This document shows positions 30,359-39,107 of a stretch of DNA of 64,000 bases, piece by piece. This DNA comes from an uncultured Clostridia bacterium (GTDB lineage Bacteria; Bacillota; Clostridia; Christensenellales; Borkfalkiaceae), in assembly GCA_947570625.1 (NCBI GenBank), contig CANOUP010000001.1, forward strand, positions 90,792 through 154,791, read 5' to 3'. Under the pieces are notes generated by a model, which saw nothing but the letters and a program-made list of their open reading frames with translations, was not told where the DNA came from and did not search any database. A program made the position numbers and the translations under genes. Every line of letters starts with the position of its first letter. Position 1 is the first letter of the stretch.

Positions 30359-31009
30359 ATGAAGAAAATATTATGTGCCTTGCTCGTTATATTCACAATA
30401 CCCGCTTTTTTGAGCGGATGCGCTAAAAATACGGATTATGCCTCCTATATTTCCGAAAAGAGAACGGATATTTATATGTATTCCGACGACAGCGTCAGTA
30501 TAAAGATTTACGTTTCAGAAAAGGAGAACCCGTACAATTCGGACGGCATAAAGGGCGCAATGACGTCATTGACGGAAATTTTCGTCGCCCTGCCCGAAAA
30601 CCGCGAAGAAGTAAACGTTTCGGTAGGCAACGCAAACGGCGAAATGAATTACCGCGCCGTTGAAAATATATACTACCTAAGCCTTTCAAACGGCGGTGTA
30701 AGCGGGGACAGCGCGGCGGTAACTTTGACTTACGGCGAAGAAAGCAACAGCTACACTCTTTTGAACGTGCGCGACGACAGCGTTATGGACTGCGAAAGCG
30801 CGGTTAAATGCGTGACCGAACACAACCCCGACCTCTTTGCTTCGCTTACCGAAAACAAAATTTTCAAGGGCGAAATATATGTACGGCTTTTATACGACGA
30901 GGGCTGTTACTACTACGTCGGCGTGTGCGACAGAGAGAAAAACATAAACGCGTACCTCGTCGACGGCGTACGCGGTAAAATAATCGCAAACAAAAAACTC
31001 AACGGCTGA
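30359..31009 (+). CDS. Putative lipoprotein of unknown function
   Basis: About 216 residues. MKKILCALLVIF... ends in a lipobox LSGC, so it is secreted and lipid-anchored. The mature part is acidic and beta-rich and is not recognised. The start is set at 30359 because the upstream ATG (30341) would place charged residues before the signal sequence. A TATATT box ends 5 nt before this ATG and no SD site is seen. It ends at a strong terminator. Confidence 0.65.
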   Translation: MKKILCALLVIFTIPAFLSGCAKNTDYASYISEKRTDIYMYSDDSVSIKIYVSEKENPYNSDGIKGAMTSLTEIFVALPENREEVNVSVGNANGEMNYRAVENIYYLSLSNGGVSGDSAAVTLTYGEESNSYTLLNVRDDSVMDCESAVKCVTEHNPDLFASLTENKIFKGEIYVRLLYDEGCYYYVGVCDREKNINAYLVDGVRGKIIANKKLNG

Positions 31010-31014
31010 AATGT

Positions 31015-31048
31015 AAACGGATGCGCGTAAAAGTACGCGCATCCGTTT
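31015..31048. terminator. Bidirectional terminator between lipoprotein gene and hemW
   Basis: A perfect 15-bp stem (AAACGGATGCGCGTA / TACGCGCATCCGTTT) with a four-base loop, placed between two convergent genes. Confidence 0.8.
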
Positions 31049-31051
31049 CCG

Positions 31052-32161
31052 TCAGTTGAAAAATTCTACTATTATACTGTTCTGGACGAAGAGAAATTCG
31101 TCCTTTATTTTTATGCTGTCCGAACCGCGGTCCAGACTGTCTTTAAGCTTGTTTATCTGCACAGAGTATTTCTCGGTAAATTCGCAACCGAAAAGTTTTT
31201 TAAACTCGTTTAAGTCAATGCCGTCCGACGTGCGCAGGCGGAGCATTATATACTCTTCCTCCTGCCCTTCGCGGTCGATTTCCTCGCTGTCGATTACCGC
31301 GAAACAATCGGACAAAATGCATTTGAAATATTCGTCCAAATCGAACGTGTTAGTGAAGCGGACGTTATTTATACAGGAAGAAGCCGAAACGCCGAAGCCT
31401 ATATATTCGCCCCTGCGCCAGTAGTTGAGGTTGTGCCTGCTCTTTTTTCCGTCCTTGCAGAAGTTGGAAACTTCGTACCTTTCGAAGCCGAGCGAAGCGA
31501 GCTTTTCGACTCCCGCACCGTACATTTGAGCGACCTCGTCGCCGTCGGGGAGTTCGCCGTTTAAATAATCGGTGTAAACGGGCGTCCCGTCCTCGGGCGT
31601 AAGCGCGTACATGGATATATGCAGCGCGCCGTTATCGGAAGCGGTTTGAATGGTCTTTTCTATATCGCCGACCGTCTGGTTTTTAAGTCCTATCATTACG
31701 TCGGCGCTGAAATTTTCGCCCTTCAAAAGCTTTGCGCACCCGATAAAATCCTTTAAATCGTGCACCCTGCCCAAATCCGAAAGCTGACTGTCGACCGCCG
31801 TCTGCAACCCCACCGAAAAGCGGTTTATACCGCACTTTTTGTAAGCGCGTATCTTGCTTTCGCTGACCGTGCCGGGGTTCATTTCTATCGTTATTTCCGC
31901 ATCGGGGGCAAGATTGAAGTTTTTCTTAGCCGACGCGATTAGCATTGCAATGTACTTTTCGTCAATGACGGAGGGCGTGCCCCCGCCTATGTACAGCGTG
32001 TCGAACTTATAGCTTTTAAGCTCTTTGCTACGCTTAGCCATTTCGCGGTACACGCACGCCATATATCCCTCTGCGTAACACAGTTTGTCGGGATACGAAG
32101 TAAAATCGCAGTATGAGCACTTGCTTTTGCAAAAAGGTATATGTACGTAAATTCCCGCCAC
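31052..32161 (-). CDS. hemW: Radical SAM heme chaperone HemW
   Basis: A 369-residue radical SAM protein starting MAGIYVHIPFCKSKCSYCDF, with the CxxxCxxC cluster motif. Further motifs are TLYIGGGTPS, the GLQ(T/S) stretch RFSVGLQT, and the C-terminal HemW domain. HemW binds heme and inserts it into respiratory enzymes; older annotations as coproporphyrinogen oxidase HemN are usually wrong. It follows the MGMT gene by 1 nt and lies in the lepA operon, an order common in Firmicutes (lepA-hemW). Confidence 0.93.
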   Translation of the reverse strand: MAGIYVHIPFCKSKCSYCDFTSYPDKLCYAEGYMACVYREMAKRSKELKSYKFDTLYIGGGTPSVIDEKYIAMLIASAKKNFNLAPDAEITIEMNPGTVSESKIRAYKKCGINRFSVGLQTAVDSQLSDLGRVHDLKDFIGCAKLLKGENFSADVMIGLKNQTVGDIEKTIQTASDNGALHISMYALTPEDGTPVYTDYLNGELPDGDEVAQMYGAGVEKLASLGFERYEVSNFCKDGKKSRHNLNYWRRGEYIGFGVSASSCINNVRFTNTFDLDEYFKCILSDCFAVIDSEEIDREGQEEEYIMLRLRTSDGIDLNEFKKLFGCEFTEKYSVQINKLKDSLDRGSDSIKIKDEFLFVQNSIIVEFFN

Positions 32162-32162
32162 G

Positions 32163-32471
32163 CTATAACTCCCAGATAAAATTTTTTATGTCGGCTTTGT
32201 ACTCTTCGCAAAAGCCTACTCCCTCTGCGACAAGCATACCCTTTTGTACGTCCCTTCCGCCGAACGCGAAACCGTTTGTCAGACTTCCGTCCTTGAACAC
32301 CACGCGGTGACAGGGTATAATCCCCGGCTGAGGATTGTTATGAAGCGCCCAGCCGACCTGCCGTGAAGCGCGGGGCGACCCCGCAAGTTTTGCAACCGCG
32401 CCGTAGGTGGTAACCTTTCCGCGGGGAATTTGTTTTACTATTTCGTAAACACGGTCAAAAAAATCGGACAT
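32163..32471 (-). CDS. MGMT family DNA alkyl-repair protein (single domain)
   Basis: A 102-residue protein consisting only of the C-terminal domain of O6-alkylguanine-DNA alkyltransferases. It has the DNA-binding helix region RQVGWALHNNP and the active-site motif IPCHRVV. The cysteine is kept, unlike in the alkyltransferase-like (ATL) proteins where it is W or A. It may repair O6-alkylguanine directly or act as a damage sensor. It sits between lepA and hemW. Confidence 0.88.
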   Translation of the reverse strand: MSDFFDRVYEIVKQIPRGKVTTYGAVAKLAGSPRASRQVGWALHNNPQPGIIPCHRVVFKDGSLTNGFAFGGRDVQKGMLVAEGVGFCEEYKADIKNFIWEL

Positions 32472-32480
32472 TTCCCGCGG

Positions 32481-34289
32481 TTAATCCTTGTTTGTTTTTA
32501 AAATCTGCATAAACACTTCCGACGGGACCTCGACGGAACCTATCGAGCGCATACGCTTTTTACCCTCTTTCTGCTTTTCGAGGAGTTTTTTCTTTCTGGT
32601 AATGTCGCCCCCGTAACATTTGGCAAGCACGTCTTTGCGCACCGCCTTTACGGTTTCGCGCGCGATAATTTTACCGCCTATCGCCGCCTGTACGGGCACT
32701 TCGAACAGCTGGCGGGGAATTGCTTCTTTAAGGTTTTCGCACAGCAGACGTCCGCGGTTATACGCCGAATCCTCGTGCACTATCATAGAAAGCGCGTCGC
32801 AGACTTCTCCGTTGAGAAGTATATCAAGCTTGACGAGCTTGCTCTTTTCATAGCCTTTCAGCTCGTAGTCGAAACTTGCGTAACCGCGCGTACGCGATTT
32901 TATGCCGTCGAAAAAGTCGAAAATGATTTCGTTGAGCGGTAAATCGTATTCAAGCTGTACCCTGCTCTTGTCAAGGTAGGTCATTTGCAGGAACGTGCCC
33001 CGCTTTTCACGGCACAAATCCATTATCTGACCGAGGTAGTCGGGCGGAGAATATATGTCGGCTTTGACTATGGGCTCTTCCATATGCTCTATTTCAGACT
33101 GCGGAGGAAGATGCGAAGGGTTGTCCACGTACAAAATTTCGCCGTCCGTTTTTACGACCTTGTAACTTACGGAAGGGGCTGTCGTTATTATTTCCAGCCC
33201 GAACTCGCGTTCAATGCGCTCCTGTATGATTTCCATATGCAGAAGCCCCAAAAAACCGCACCTGAACCCGAAACCCAGCGCAACGGAATTGTCGGGTTCG
33301 AAAATAAGCGAAGCGTCGTTGAGCTGTAATTTCATAATCGCTTCTTTCAAATCGTTGAAACGGCTTCCGTCAAGCGGGTAAATTCCGCAGAAAACCACGC
33401 TCTGCACTTTTTTATAGCCGGGCAACGGTTCGTCTGCGGGTTGGTCGGCGTTTATGACCGTGTCGCCCACGGCAACGTCGAGTATGGATTTTATGGAAGC
33501 CGCAATATAGCCGACCTCCCCCGCGTACAGTCCGTCCTTAGGCACAAGCCCGGGACTGAAAACTCCCGCTTCGACTACGTCGTAAACCTTTTCCGAACGG
33601 AACGTTTTGATTTTGTCGCCGACGCAAACTTTACCGTCTTTGACGCGCACGAAAAGAATTACGCCCTTATAATTATCGTAATAGCTGTCAAAAATAAGCG
33701 CTTTAAGCGGAGCGTCGGGGTCGCCGTCGGGCGCAGGGAAATTATGCACTACGGCTTCGAGCACGTCCTGTATGCCTATTCCTTCCTTTGCCGAAACAAG
33801 GGGCGCCTGTGAAGCGTCAAGACCTATTACGTCCTCTATTTCCTGTTTAGCTTCGTCGGGGCGCGCGGAAGGCAAATCTATTTTATTGATAACGGGAATT
33901 ATTTCGAGATTGTTTTCAAGCGCGAGATAGACGTTTGCAAGCGTCTGCGCCTCTACTCCCTGCGACGCGTCGACAATGAGAATAGCGCCTTCGCACGCGG
34001 CGAGCGAACGCGAAACTTCGTAAGTAAAGTCGACGTGACCGGGAGTATCGATTAAGTTTAAAACGTACTCCTGTCCGTCCTTTGCGGTATAAAACATTCT
34101 TACGGGCGTAAGCTTGATTGTTATACCGCGCTCGCGCTCTATGTCCATAGAATCGAGAAGCTGGTTTTCCATATCGCGGGAAGAAACTTGCCCCGTCTGT
34201 TCCATAAGCCTGTCCGCAAGCGTGCTCTTGCCGTGGTCTATGTGGGCTATTATGCAAAAATTGCGTATGTTCCGGTTAGGTTTGCTCAT
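32481..34289 (-). CDS. lepA: Elongation factor 4 (LepA)
   Basis: A roughly 602-residue translational GTPase. G1 is [10 protein letters not shown]3 is DTPGHVDF and G4 is NKID, followed by EF-G-like domains and the LepA-specific C-terminal domain. It acts on ribosomes, probably in initiation/biogenesis or back-translocation. The frame extends to 34325, but the ATG at 34289 ([11 protein letters not shown]) fits the family and lies only 7 nt after the -10 box, so the longer form cannot be made from that promoter. It is first in the operon lepA-MGMT-hemW. Confidence 0.96.
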   Translation of the reverse strand: MSKPNRNIRNFCIIAHIDHGKSTLADRLMEQTGQVSSRDMENQLLDSMDIERERGITIKLTPVRMFYTAKDGQEYVLNLIDTPGHVDFTYEVSRSLAACEGAILIVDASQGVEAQTLANVYLALENNLEIIPVINKIDLPSARPDEAKQEIEDVIGLDASQAPLVSAKEGIGIQDVLEAVVHNFPAPDGDPDAPLKALIFDSYYDNYKGVILFVRVKDGKVCVGDKIKTFRSEKVYDVVEAGVFSPGLVPKDGLYAGEVGYIAASIKSILDVAVGDTVINADQPADEPLPGYKKVQSVVFCGIYPLDGSRFNDLKEAIMKLQLNDASLIFEPDNSVALGFGFRCGFLGLLHMEIIQERIEREFGLEIITTAPSVSYKVVKTDGEILYVDNPSHLPPQSEIEHMEEPIVKADIYSPPDYLGQIMDLCREKRGTFLQMTYLDKSRVQLEYDLPLNEIIFDFFDGIKSRTRGYASFDYELKGYEKSKLVKLDILLNGEVCDALSMIVHEDSAYNRGRLLCENLKEAIPRQLFEVPVQAAIGGKIIARETVKAVRKDVLAKCYGGDITRKKKLLEKQKEGKKRMRSIGSVEVPSEVFMQILKTNKD

Positions 34290-34296
34290 ATAAACC

Positions 34297-34325
34297 ATTA
34301 TATAAAAAAAATGCAGTCTTTGCAA
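34297..34325 (-). promoter_or_regulatory. lepA promoter, leaderless geometry
   Basis: On the minus strand TTGCAA (34320-34325), 17-nt spacer, TATAAT (34297-34302). The start codon begins 7 nt after the -10, so the mRNA would carry 0-2 nt of leader, and no SD site is seen. Confidence 0.65.
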
Positions 34326-34337
34326 GAAAAACAGAGG

Positions 34338-34613
34338 TCAATTTTCCGCCGTTTCATCGCAAATAAAACATTCCGCGCTTAATCTTAACCCGAGCTTAAA
34401 ACCGTATTCGAAATACATACGCGCCGTTTCCGCAGATAAATCGAACGTCGCGTCGTCGAACTTTTCAAAATTTTCAAGCTGTTCCTGCGACAGCGTTTCG
34501 GCAACCCGATTGTATTCATAATCGGCTTTTTCAAGCATATTTCTATATTCTTTTGTCACTTTTAAATCTTCATAAGTAACGTTGTAGATTTTTTTAAGCG
34601 CATTGTCAGACAT
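34338..34613 (-). CDS. Small acidic protein of unknown function
   Basis: A 91-residue acidic, helical protein (LEKADYEYNRVAETLSQEQL in the middle) with two cysteines near the C-terminus. Small proteins of this look are common beside Xre regulators in Clostridia and their phages, but I do not recognise a family with confidence. It is divergent from an Xre-type gene with two operator-like sites between them, so the two are probably co-regulated. Confidence 0.6.
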   Translation of the reverse strand: MSDNALKKIYNVTYEDLKVTKEYRNMLEKADYEYNRVAETLSQEQLENFEKFDDATFDLSAETARMYFEYGFKLGLRLSAECFICDETAEN

Positions 34614-34644
34614 AATTGTTCCTCACTAACATTTATTATATTAT

Positions 34645-34695
34645 ATTAGGAATTTTCCCTAATGTCAACAATTTATTAGTAATTTTTCCTATAAT
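34645..34695. promoter_or_regulatory. Pair of operator-like inverted repeats
   Basis: ATTAGGAATTTTCCCTAAT (34645-34663) and the similar ATTAGTAATTTTTCCTATAAT (34675-34695) are about 30 nt apart, near three helical turns. The second one contains the TATAAT -10 (34690-34695) of the xre gene, 6 nt before its ATG. They are likely binding sites for the Xre protein (autoregulation). Confidence 0.65.
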
Positions 34696-34701
34696 TTAAT
34701 T

Positions 34702-34905
34702 ATGAGGTTACAATTATTAAGACTAAAAGAATTACGTAAAAAAAGAAATTTAAGCCAAAAAGATTTGGCTGTTATTTTAAATACAAGCAACAGCAGTATT
34801 TGCGACTGGGAATGCGGGCGTTCCCAACCCGATATAGAAACTCTGATTGAGCTTGCAAAATATTTTGAAGTTACTATTGATTATTTAGTTGGACTTGAAG
34901 ATTAA
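34702..34905 (+). CDS. Xre-family helix-turn-helix regulator
   Basis: A 67-residue protein that is a single Cro/C1-type HTH domain (LKELRKKRNLSQKDLAVIL ... SICDWECGRSQPDIETL). No effector domain. The TATAAT box lies 6 nt before the ATG and overlaps an operator-like repeat, so it probably represses itself and the divergent 91-residue gene. Its codon use is more AT-rich than its neighbours (many TTA and AAA codons), consistent with recent acquisition. Confidence 0.88.
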   Translation: MRLQLLRLKELRKKRNLSQKDLAVILNTSNSSICDWECGRSQPDIETLIELAKYFEVTIDYLVGLED

Positions 34906-35027
34906 AAGCCTTCCCCCTTGGAAGGGGGAAGGCGTCAACATAGTTGACGGATGAGGGATGTTATTTTTATACTAACCTCATCAGTCTGCTTCGCAGACAG
35001 CTTCCCCTTAAATAAGGGGAAGCCTTG
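34906..35027. repeat. MITE-like palindromic intergenic repeat
   Basis: The element has four hairpins in mirror order: GCCTTCCCCC/GGGGGAAGGC, GTCAAC/GTTGAC, then GATGAGG ... CCTCATC in the centre, a TCTGC/GCAGA hairpin and GCTTCCCCTT/AAGGGGAAGC. The ends are near-inverted copies (AAGCCTTCCCC versus AAGGCTTCCCC on the other strand). Repeats of this type are dispersed in gut Firmicutes genomes. It probably also terminates the xre and mreB-like genes. Confidence 0.7.
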
Positions 35028-35033
35028 TTTTTT

Positions 35034-36047
35034 TTATTCTGTTGCCAAAACGTCGAAAAGTCCGTCGTTGGCAAGGATTGCGCCCGCCCCGATTACGGAC
35101 GCGAGCTGAGGTTCTTCGGGAAGGTTTACGGGGATTTTCAGCTTTTCCTCGATATACTCGGCAAGCCCGTCCATTTTGATTAGTCCGCCCGAAAGATAAA
35201 CGCCCCCGCGCATTATTCCCGACGATACTTCCGCAGAAAGCTTTGACATTATCACCGCGACGTATTCGATTATCTTATCGACATATGTGCAGATAATATC
35301 GTAAAGCTGGGAAGAGTTTACGGCAATCGAAGCGGGCGTACCGCTCGTTACCTCTCTTCCGTCCACCACCGTCATTTTATTGTCGTCGTGAAGCAGACTG
35401 CCCACCTTGTTTTTAAGACGCTCGGCGGTAAGCGCACCTATTTTGAGATTGTTGTTTTCGGCGAAAAAATCGATTATATGCACGTCGATATTGCCCCCGC
35501 CGAGATTGACGTTAACCCCCGATATAAGTCCGTCCTGCGACAGAACGGCTATGTTGGTAAGCCCGTAACCTATATCCAGACAGAACATAGGCGTGCTTTC
35601 GCTTATAGTAATATTATGACCGAGAAGCGAGGCAAATGGCGTAATCGTGAAATACACCGAACCGATACCGCACTCTTCGGCAAGTCTTTTGTACTTTGCT
35701 TTTACCGCGGGCTCGCAACCGCAGGGCAGTATAAAAATCACCTCTGCCCGCTTTGCCTTTCTGCGGGTTACTTCTACTTTTTCGAGAAAGTATTCCAAAA
35801 GGCAGACGGCAAGGTTTTCGTGAACGATATCGCCCTCGAACACGGGATTGATTATATGCGTGTTTACCGCAGACCTGCCCGAAAGCGCGCGGGCTTTATC
35901 GCCGTAGGCTTTGACGTTAAGTATCTTTTCCCCGCCCTCAAAGGTCTGCTCTACGGCTATGCAGGTGGCTTCCATAAGCACCACTCCGCACCCCGCCATA
36001 TATATTTTTGTCACGCTCGACCCGAAGTCGATTGCAAGTCTTGTCAT
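35034..36047 (-). CDS. MreB-like actin homologue (divergent)
   Basis: A roughly 337-residue actin-fold ATPase. Phosphate 1 motif AIDFGSSVTK at the start, phosphate 2 FCLDIGYGLTN near residue 155, and the adenosine motif GGVYLSGGLIKMDGLAEYI near residue 290 match the MreB order. The spacing matches MreB better than FtsA or ParM, but identity looks lower than for ordinary MreB. It probably organises wall synthesis or another filament. ATG 36047 has SD GAGGTTACTT and lies 1 nt after maf; maf next to mreB is a classical arrangement. Confidence 0.75.
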   Translation of the reverse strand: MTRLAIDFGSSVTKIYMAGCGVVLMEATCIAVEQTFEGGEKILNVKAYGDKARALSGRSAVNTHIINPVFEGDIVHENLAVCLLEYFLEKVEVTRRKAKRAEVIFILPCGCEPAVKAKYKRLAEECGIGSVYFTITPFASLLGHNITISESTPMFCLDIGYGLTNIAVLSQDGLISGVNVNLGGGNIDVHIIDFFAENNNLKIGALTAERLKNKVGSLLHDDNKMTVVDGREVTSGTPASIAVNSSQLYDIICTYVDKIIEYVAVIMSKLSAEVSSGIMRGGVYLSGGLIKMDGLAEYIEEKLKIPVNLPEEPQLASVIGAGAILANDGLFDVLATE

Positions 36048-36048
36048 T

Positions 36049-36597
36049 TTAAGTAACCTCTTCAAGCATTTTTTTGACCAGAGCGACGGGAAGTCCGACA
36101 ACGTTTGTGTAACTGCCGAAATATTCCTTTACAAGTCCTCCGTCCTGTATTCCGTAACTGCCCGCTTTATCGAGGGGTGAACCGCTGTCGACGTAAATTT
36201 TTATAAATTCGTCGGAAAGGGTATTGAATTTAACTTCCGTTTTATCGTATTCGATAAGTTTTTTATGCTTATTCCTGACGCAGACGGCCGTTATGACGTA
36301 ATGCGTTTTGCCCGAAAGACGTTTTAACGTCCTGAACGCGTCTTCCCTGTCCGAGGGTTTGCCCAAAACTTCGCCCTCGAACACTACGATTGTGTCGCAC
36401 CCTATTACCGTTTTGTCGCGGTTTTTGGCAAACACTTCGTCGCACTTGCTTTCGGCAAGCGAACAGACCATCTGCTCGGGGAACAGCGAAATATTTACTT
36501 TTTCTTCCGCCGTTGCGGGCACTGTTTCAAAACTCGGTATAACGAGGGTCAACAGTTCTTTCCTGCGCGGTGAAGCGCTTGCAAGTATGTATTCCAT
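36049..36597 (-). CDS. maf: Maf-type nucleoside triphosphate pyrophosphatase
   Basis: A roughly 182-residue house-cleaning pyrophosphatase acting on non-standard or pyrimidine NTPs and linked to septum control. It starts MEYILASASPRRKELL and carries the CDTIV catalytic aspartate region, GKPSDREDAF and the C-terminal NVVGLPV. The frame is open to 36714, but that region is intergenic hairpin sequence and the ATG at 36597 gives the family N-terminus. Confidence 0.93.
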   Translation of the reverse strand: MEYILASASPRRKELLTLVIPSFETVPATAEEKVNISLFPEQMVCSLAESKCDEVFAKNRDKTVIGCDTIVVFEGEVLGKPSDREDAFRTLKRLSGKTHYVITAVCVRNKHKKLIEYDKTEVKFNTLSDEFIKIYVDSGSPLDKAGSYGIQDGGLVKEYFGSYTNVVGLPVALVKKMLEEVT

Positions 36598-36610
36598 AAG
36601 TATAACAAAC

Positions 36611-36643
36611 TCGCGCAAATCCGCTCTTTCGGAATTTGCGCGA
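36611..36643. other. Hairpin between ppx and maf
   Basis: TCGCGCAAAT/ATTTGCGCGA stem extended by CCG/CGG with a single bulge. On the minus strand it lies between ppx and maf and is not followed by a long T-run, so it may be a processing site or attenuator inside the operon. Confidence 0.5.
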
Positions 36644-36652
36644 AAAAACTTT

Positions 36653-38167
36653 TTAAAGTATTTCCAAATTTTTGTGGAAGCATTTTTTGAATTCCGCGCT
36701 CGAAGCCATTGCATCGCGGATTTCGAGCGACGCGTCGCCGTCCACTTCCGTTTTCATTATTACCGAATCGCCTAAAATGTCGCAGTTTATGGATTTGACC
36801 GTGCCTGACATTGTTCTGTCAAGGCTTTCGGCAATCCTCAGCATTACGCCCAGACGTTTGACGATTTCTATATCTTCCTCGTGAAGAATATCGCGGTACC
36901 TCGCCCAGTCGTAAGCGTTGATGTCTTCCTTTTTATGACAGCACGCGGTGAAAGCGGCGAGAACGATGTCCCTGTGCGATACGCCGTAAAGCGACGAGTT
37001 GAGTATCATATAACAGCTGTGGCGCTGGTGATTGTAGAATTTGATACGCTCTCCGCAGTCGTGCAGCGTCGCGGCGACTTTAAGCACCCTTAAATACTGG
37101 CGGGGGAATTTGTGCAGAACCCTTAACTGTTTGAACAGCTGTATGCTTAAATTGACGACGTGCTCCACGTGCTTTTCGTCGCAGGCGTAGTATTTTACGA
37201 GCGTCGTAAGCGAATAATTGAGAACGTCGGAGATGGGCTTTTCTTCGGTAATGGGAAGCGCCTGATTGAACATTATGCCTTCCCTGAGCCCCGCGCCCGA
37301 CATTAAGAATTTGTCGAAGTTGAAGAAAGTTACAAACGATTTGATTATCGCAAGCGCCGCGGGAAGTATGTCCGCGCGTTCGGCTGAAAGCCCCTTTATC
37401 TTCTTCTTTTTGTCGAGGTTCAAGACCTTTATCATATCGTAAACGGGCAAAAAGTCCTCTACGGGCATTGCGTAGTTGTGCACCTGGTCGAGAGGGTACT
37501 TATGCACCATTTTGCTTATTTTGAATAAATTTCTGAACGAACCGCCTACGCCTATCATCTGAACGTCGGGGTCGACGTCGTTTATCCATTCGACCTGCCT
37601 TAACTGTTCTGTGAAGAACTCTTCTATTTTGCGGGCTATTTCCTCGGGCTTCAAGCCGTCTTCGGAAAAAAGCCCCGTAAGCGTTACCGCGCCGAAAGGA
37701 AGGGTTACGTGATTTAAAATATTCCTTCTGTTGTAATAGACGATTTTTGTAGCCCCGCCCCCGATTTCGAGAACGATGCCCTTAGGCACGTCCATTGTGT
37801 TGATAACCCCGCGGTAGACGTAAAGCGCTTCTTCGTCGGCGGTGAGCACGCGTATCTTTATACCGCAACTCGCCTGTATTTCGTCAAGGAAACTGCGCTG
37901 GTTTTTAGCCCTTCTTACCGCCGCGGTCGCGACCGCTATTATGCGAGTTACTCCGCTTGCGTCGCAAAGCCTGCGGAACATTTTAAGCGTCTTAATCGTT
38001 TCGGCGACGCGCTGGGGTTTCAAAAAGCCGTCGCGTTCCATATCCTGCCCTAAGCGGACGCTCTCTTTCAGCTCGTCTGCTACCATGAAGTAACCGTCCG
38101 CGAACAGATTTACGATAACAAGTCTTGCCGAATTCGAGCCTAAATCTATAATGCCAATCTTTTCCAA
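36653..38167 (-). CDS. ppx: Exopolyphosphatase / pppGpp phosphohydrolase with HD domain
   Basis: A 504-residue Ppx/GppA protein. The ASKHA-type phosphatase half starts IGIIDLGSNSARLVI and has TADEEA and EIGGGATK. The C-terminal half is an HD-type domain (AATLHDCGERI ... HQRHSCYMI). It degrades polyphosphate and/or pppGpp. The start is TTG at 38167 with SD GGGAGTATATT, matching the MEKIGIIDLGSN start of homologues. Confidence 0.9.
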   Translation of the reverse strand: MEKIGIIDLGSNSARLVIVNLFADGYFMVADELKESVRLGQDMERDGFLKPQRVAETIKTLKMFRRLCDASGVTRIIAVATAAVRRAKNQRSFLDEIQASCGIKIRVLTADEEALYVYRGVINTMDVPKGIVLEIGGGATKIVYYNRRNILNHVTLPFGAVTLTGLFSEDGLKPEEIARKIEEFFTEQLRQVEWINDVDPDVQMIGVGGSFRNLFKISKMVHKYPLDQVHNYAMPVEDFLPVYDMIKVLNLDKKKKIKGLSAERADILPAALAIIKSFVTFFNFDKFLMSGAGLREGIMFNQALPITEEKPISDVLNYSLTTLVKYYACDEKHVEHVVNLSIQLFKQLRVLHKFPRQYLRVLKVAATLHDCGERIKFYNHQRHSCYMILNSSLYGVSHRDIVLAAFTACCHKKEDINAYDWARYRDILHEEDIEIVKRLGVMLRIAESLDRTMSGTVKSINCDILGDSVIMKTEVDGDASLEIRDAMASSAEFKKCFHKNLEIL

Positions 38168-38339
38168 AATATACTCCCTGAAACCCGCCTTTAAACGTCT
38201 TTATTACCTTGCACAATGCGGTTGTTCATATGTAGTCATTGTAACATATTTATTATATTTTGTATAGATTTTTTAAAAAATTTTGTGCACTTTGCATAAC
38301 AATTTTTTGCGTTAACTTCGAATATTCTGTTAAGTTGGC

Positions 38340-39107
38340 TTATTTAACCAAGTGCGGAGCGATACTTTTCAAAGGTATTTTAACAAAATCGCGGTTCTGC
38401 CAGTCGGGATGGGGTATAGTAAGCCGTTCGTCGCACACTTTTTTATCGCCGAAAAACACGATGTCTATATCAAGCGTTCGGTCGCCCCAGCGTTCCTTCC
38501 TCTCCCTTTCGCAGGCGCTTTCTATTTTGTGTATTACGTCAAGAAGGTTATGGGGCGTCAGCAGTACGGACACTGCGGCGGCGCAGTTTAAAAATCCGTT
38601 TTGCGCGACGCCGCCGTACGGCGCGGTTTCTATACAGTCGGAAACTTTAAGCACGGTTATGCCCCGCTCTTTTGAAAGAAGTTTCAAAGCTTTATCTATA
38701 TAACCCTGCCTGTCGCCCATACTCGAACCGAGTGAAAGATACGCCGTTTCGCGTTCGACGGAAAACGTAACCCCCACTTTTTCGAACCTGCACTTCATCG
38801 GGGCTTCGGGCTTCCAGACGGTGAGCGTTATTTTTTTTACGGCAGGGAACGTTTCCATTACCGAAAACGCGCACTCGTACGCAAGTTTTTCAATCAGATT
38901 GAAAACATTATTCTGCGCTATGCCTGTTATAAGCTTGCACACCGACGAATAGTTGACCGTTCCGTCCAGACAGTCGCTTTGAGTAGCTGAAAAGAAGTCC
39001 GTTTCCACATCGGCGTCGAATATAAAGGGGTGCGGTTCTACCTTTTCGAAGTCGTTGACTCCGTGACGGCAGACTACTTCAAGACCGCGTATTTTAACAG
39101 TGTTCAT
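38340..39107 (-). CDS. folBK: Bifunctional FolB-FolK (dihydroneopterin aldolase / HPPK)
   Basis: A roughly 255-residue fusion. The first part (to about residue 115) is dihydroneopterin aldolase (VKIRGLEVVCRHGVNDFE). The second is 6-hydroxymethyl-dihydropterin pyrophosphokinase (LSLGSSMGDRQGYI, APYGGVAQNGFLN, RWGDRTLDIDIVFFG). Together they make the pterin substrate of folP. The ATG at 39107 is chosen for its GGAGG SD site; it overlaps the end of folP by 14 nt. Confidence 0.93.
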   Translation of the reverse strand: MNTVKIRGLEVVCRHGVNDFEKVEPHPFIFDADVETDFFSATQSDCLDGTVNYSSVCKLITGIAQNNVFNLIEKLAYECAFSVMETFPAVKKITLTVWKPEAPMKCRFEKVGVTFSVERETAYLSLGSSMGDRQGYIDKALKLLSKERGITVLKVSDCIETAPYGGVAQNGFLNCAAAVSVLLTPHNLLDVIHKIESACERERKERWGDRTLDIDIVFFGDKKVCDERLTIPHPDWQNRDFVKIPLKSIAPHLVK

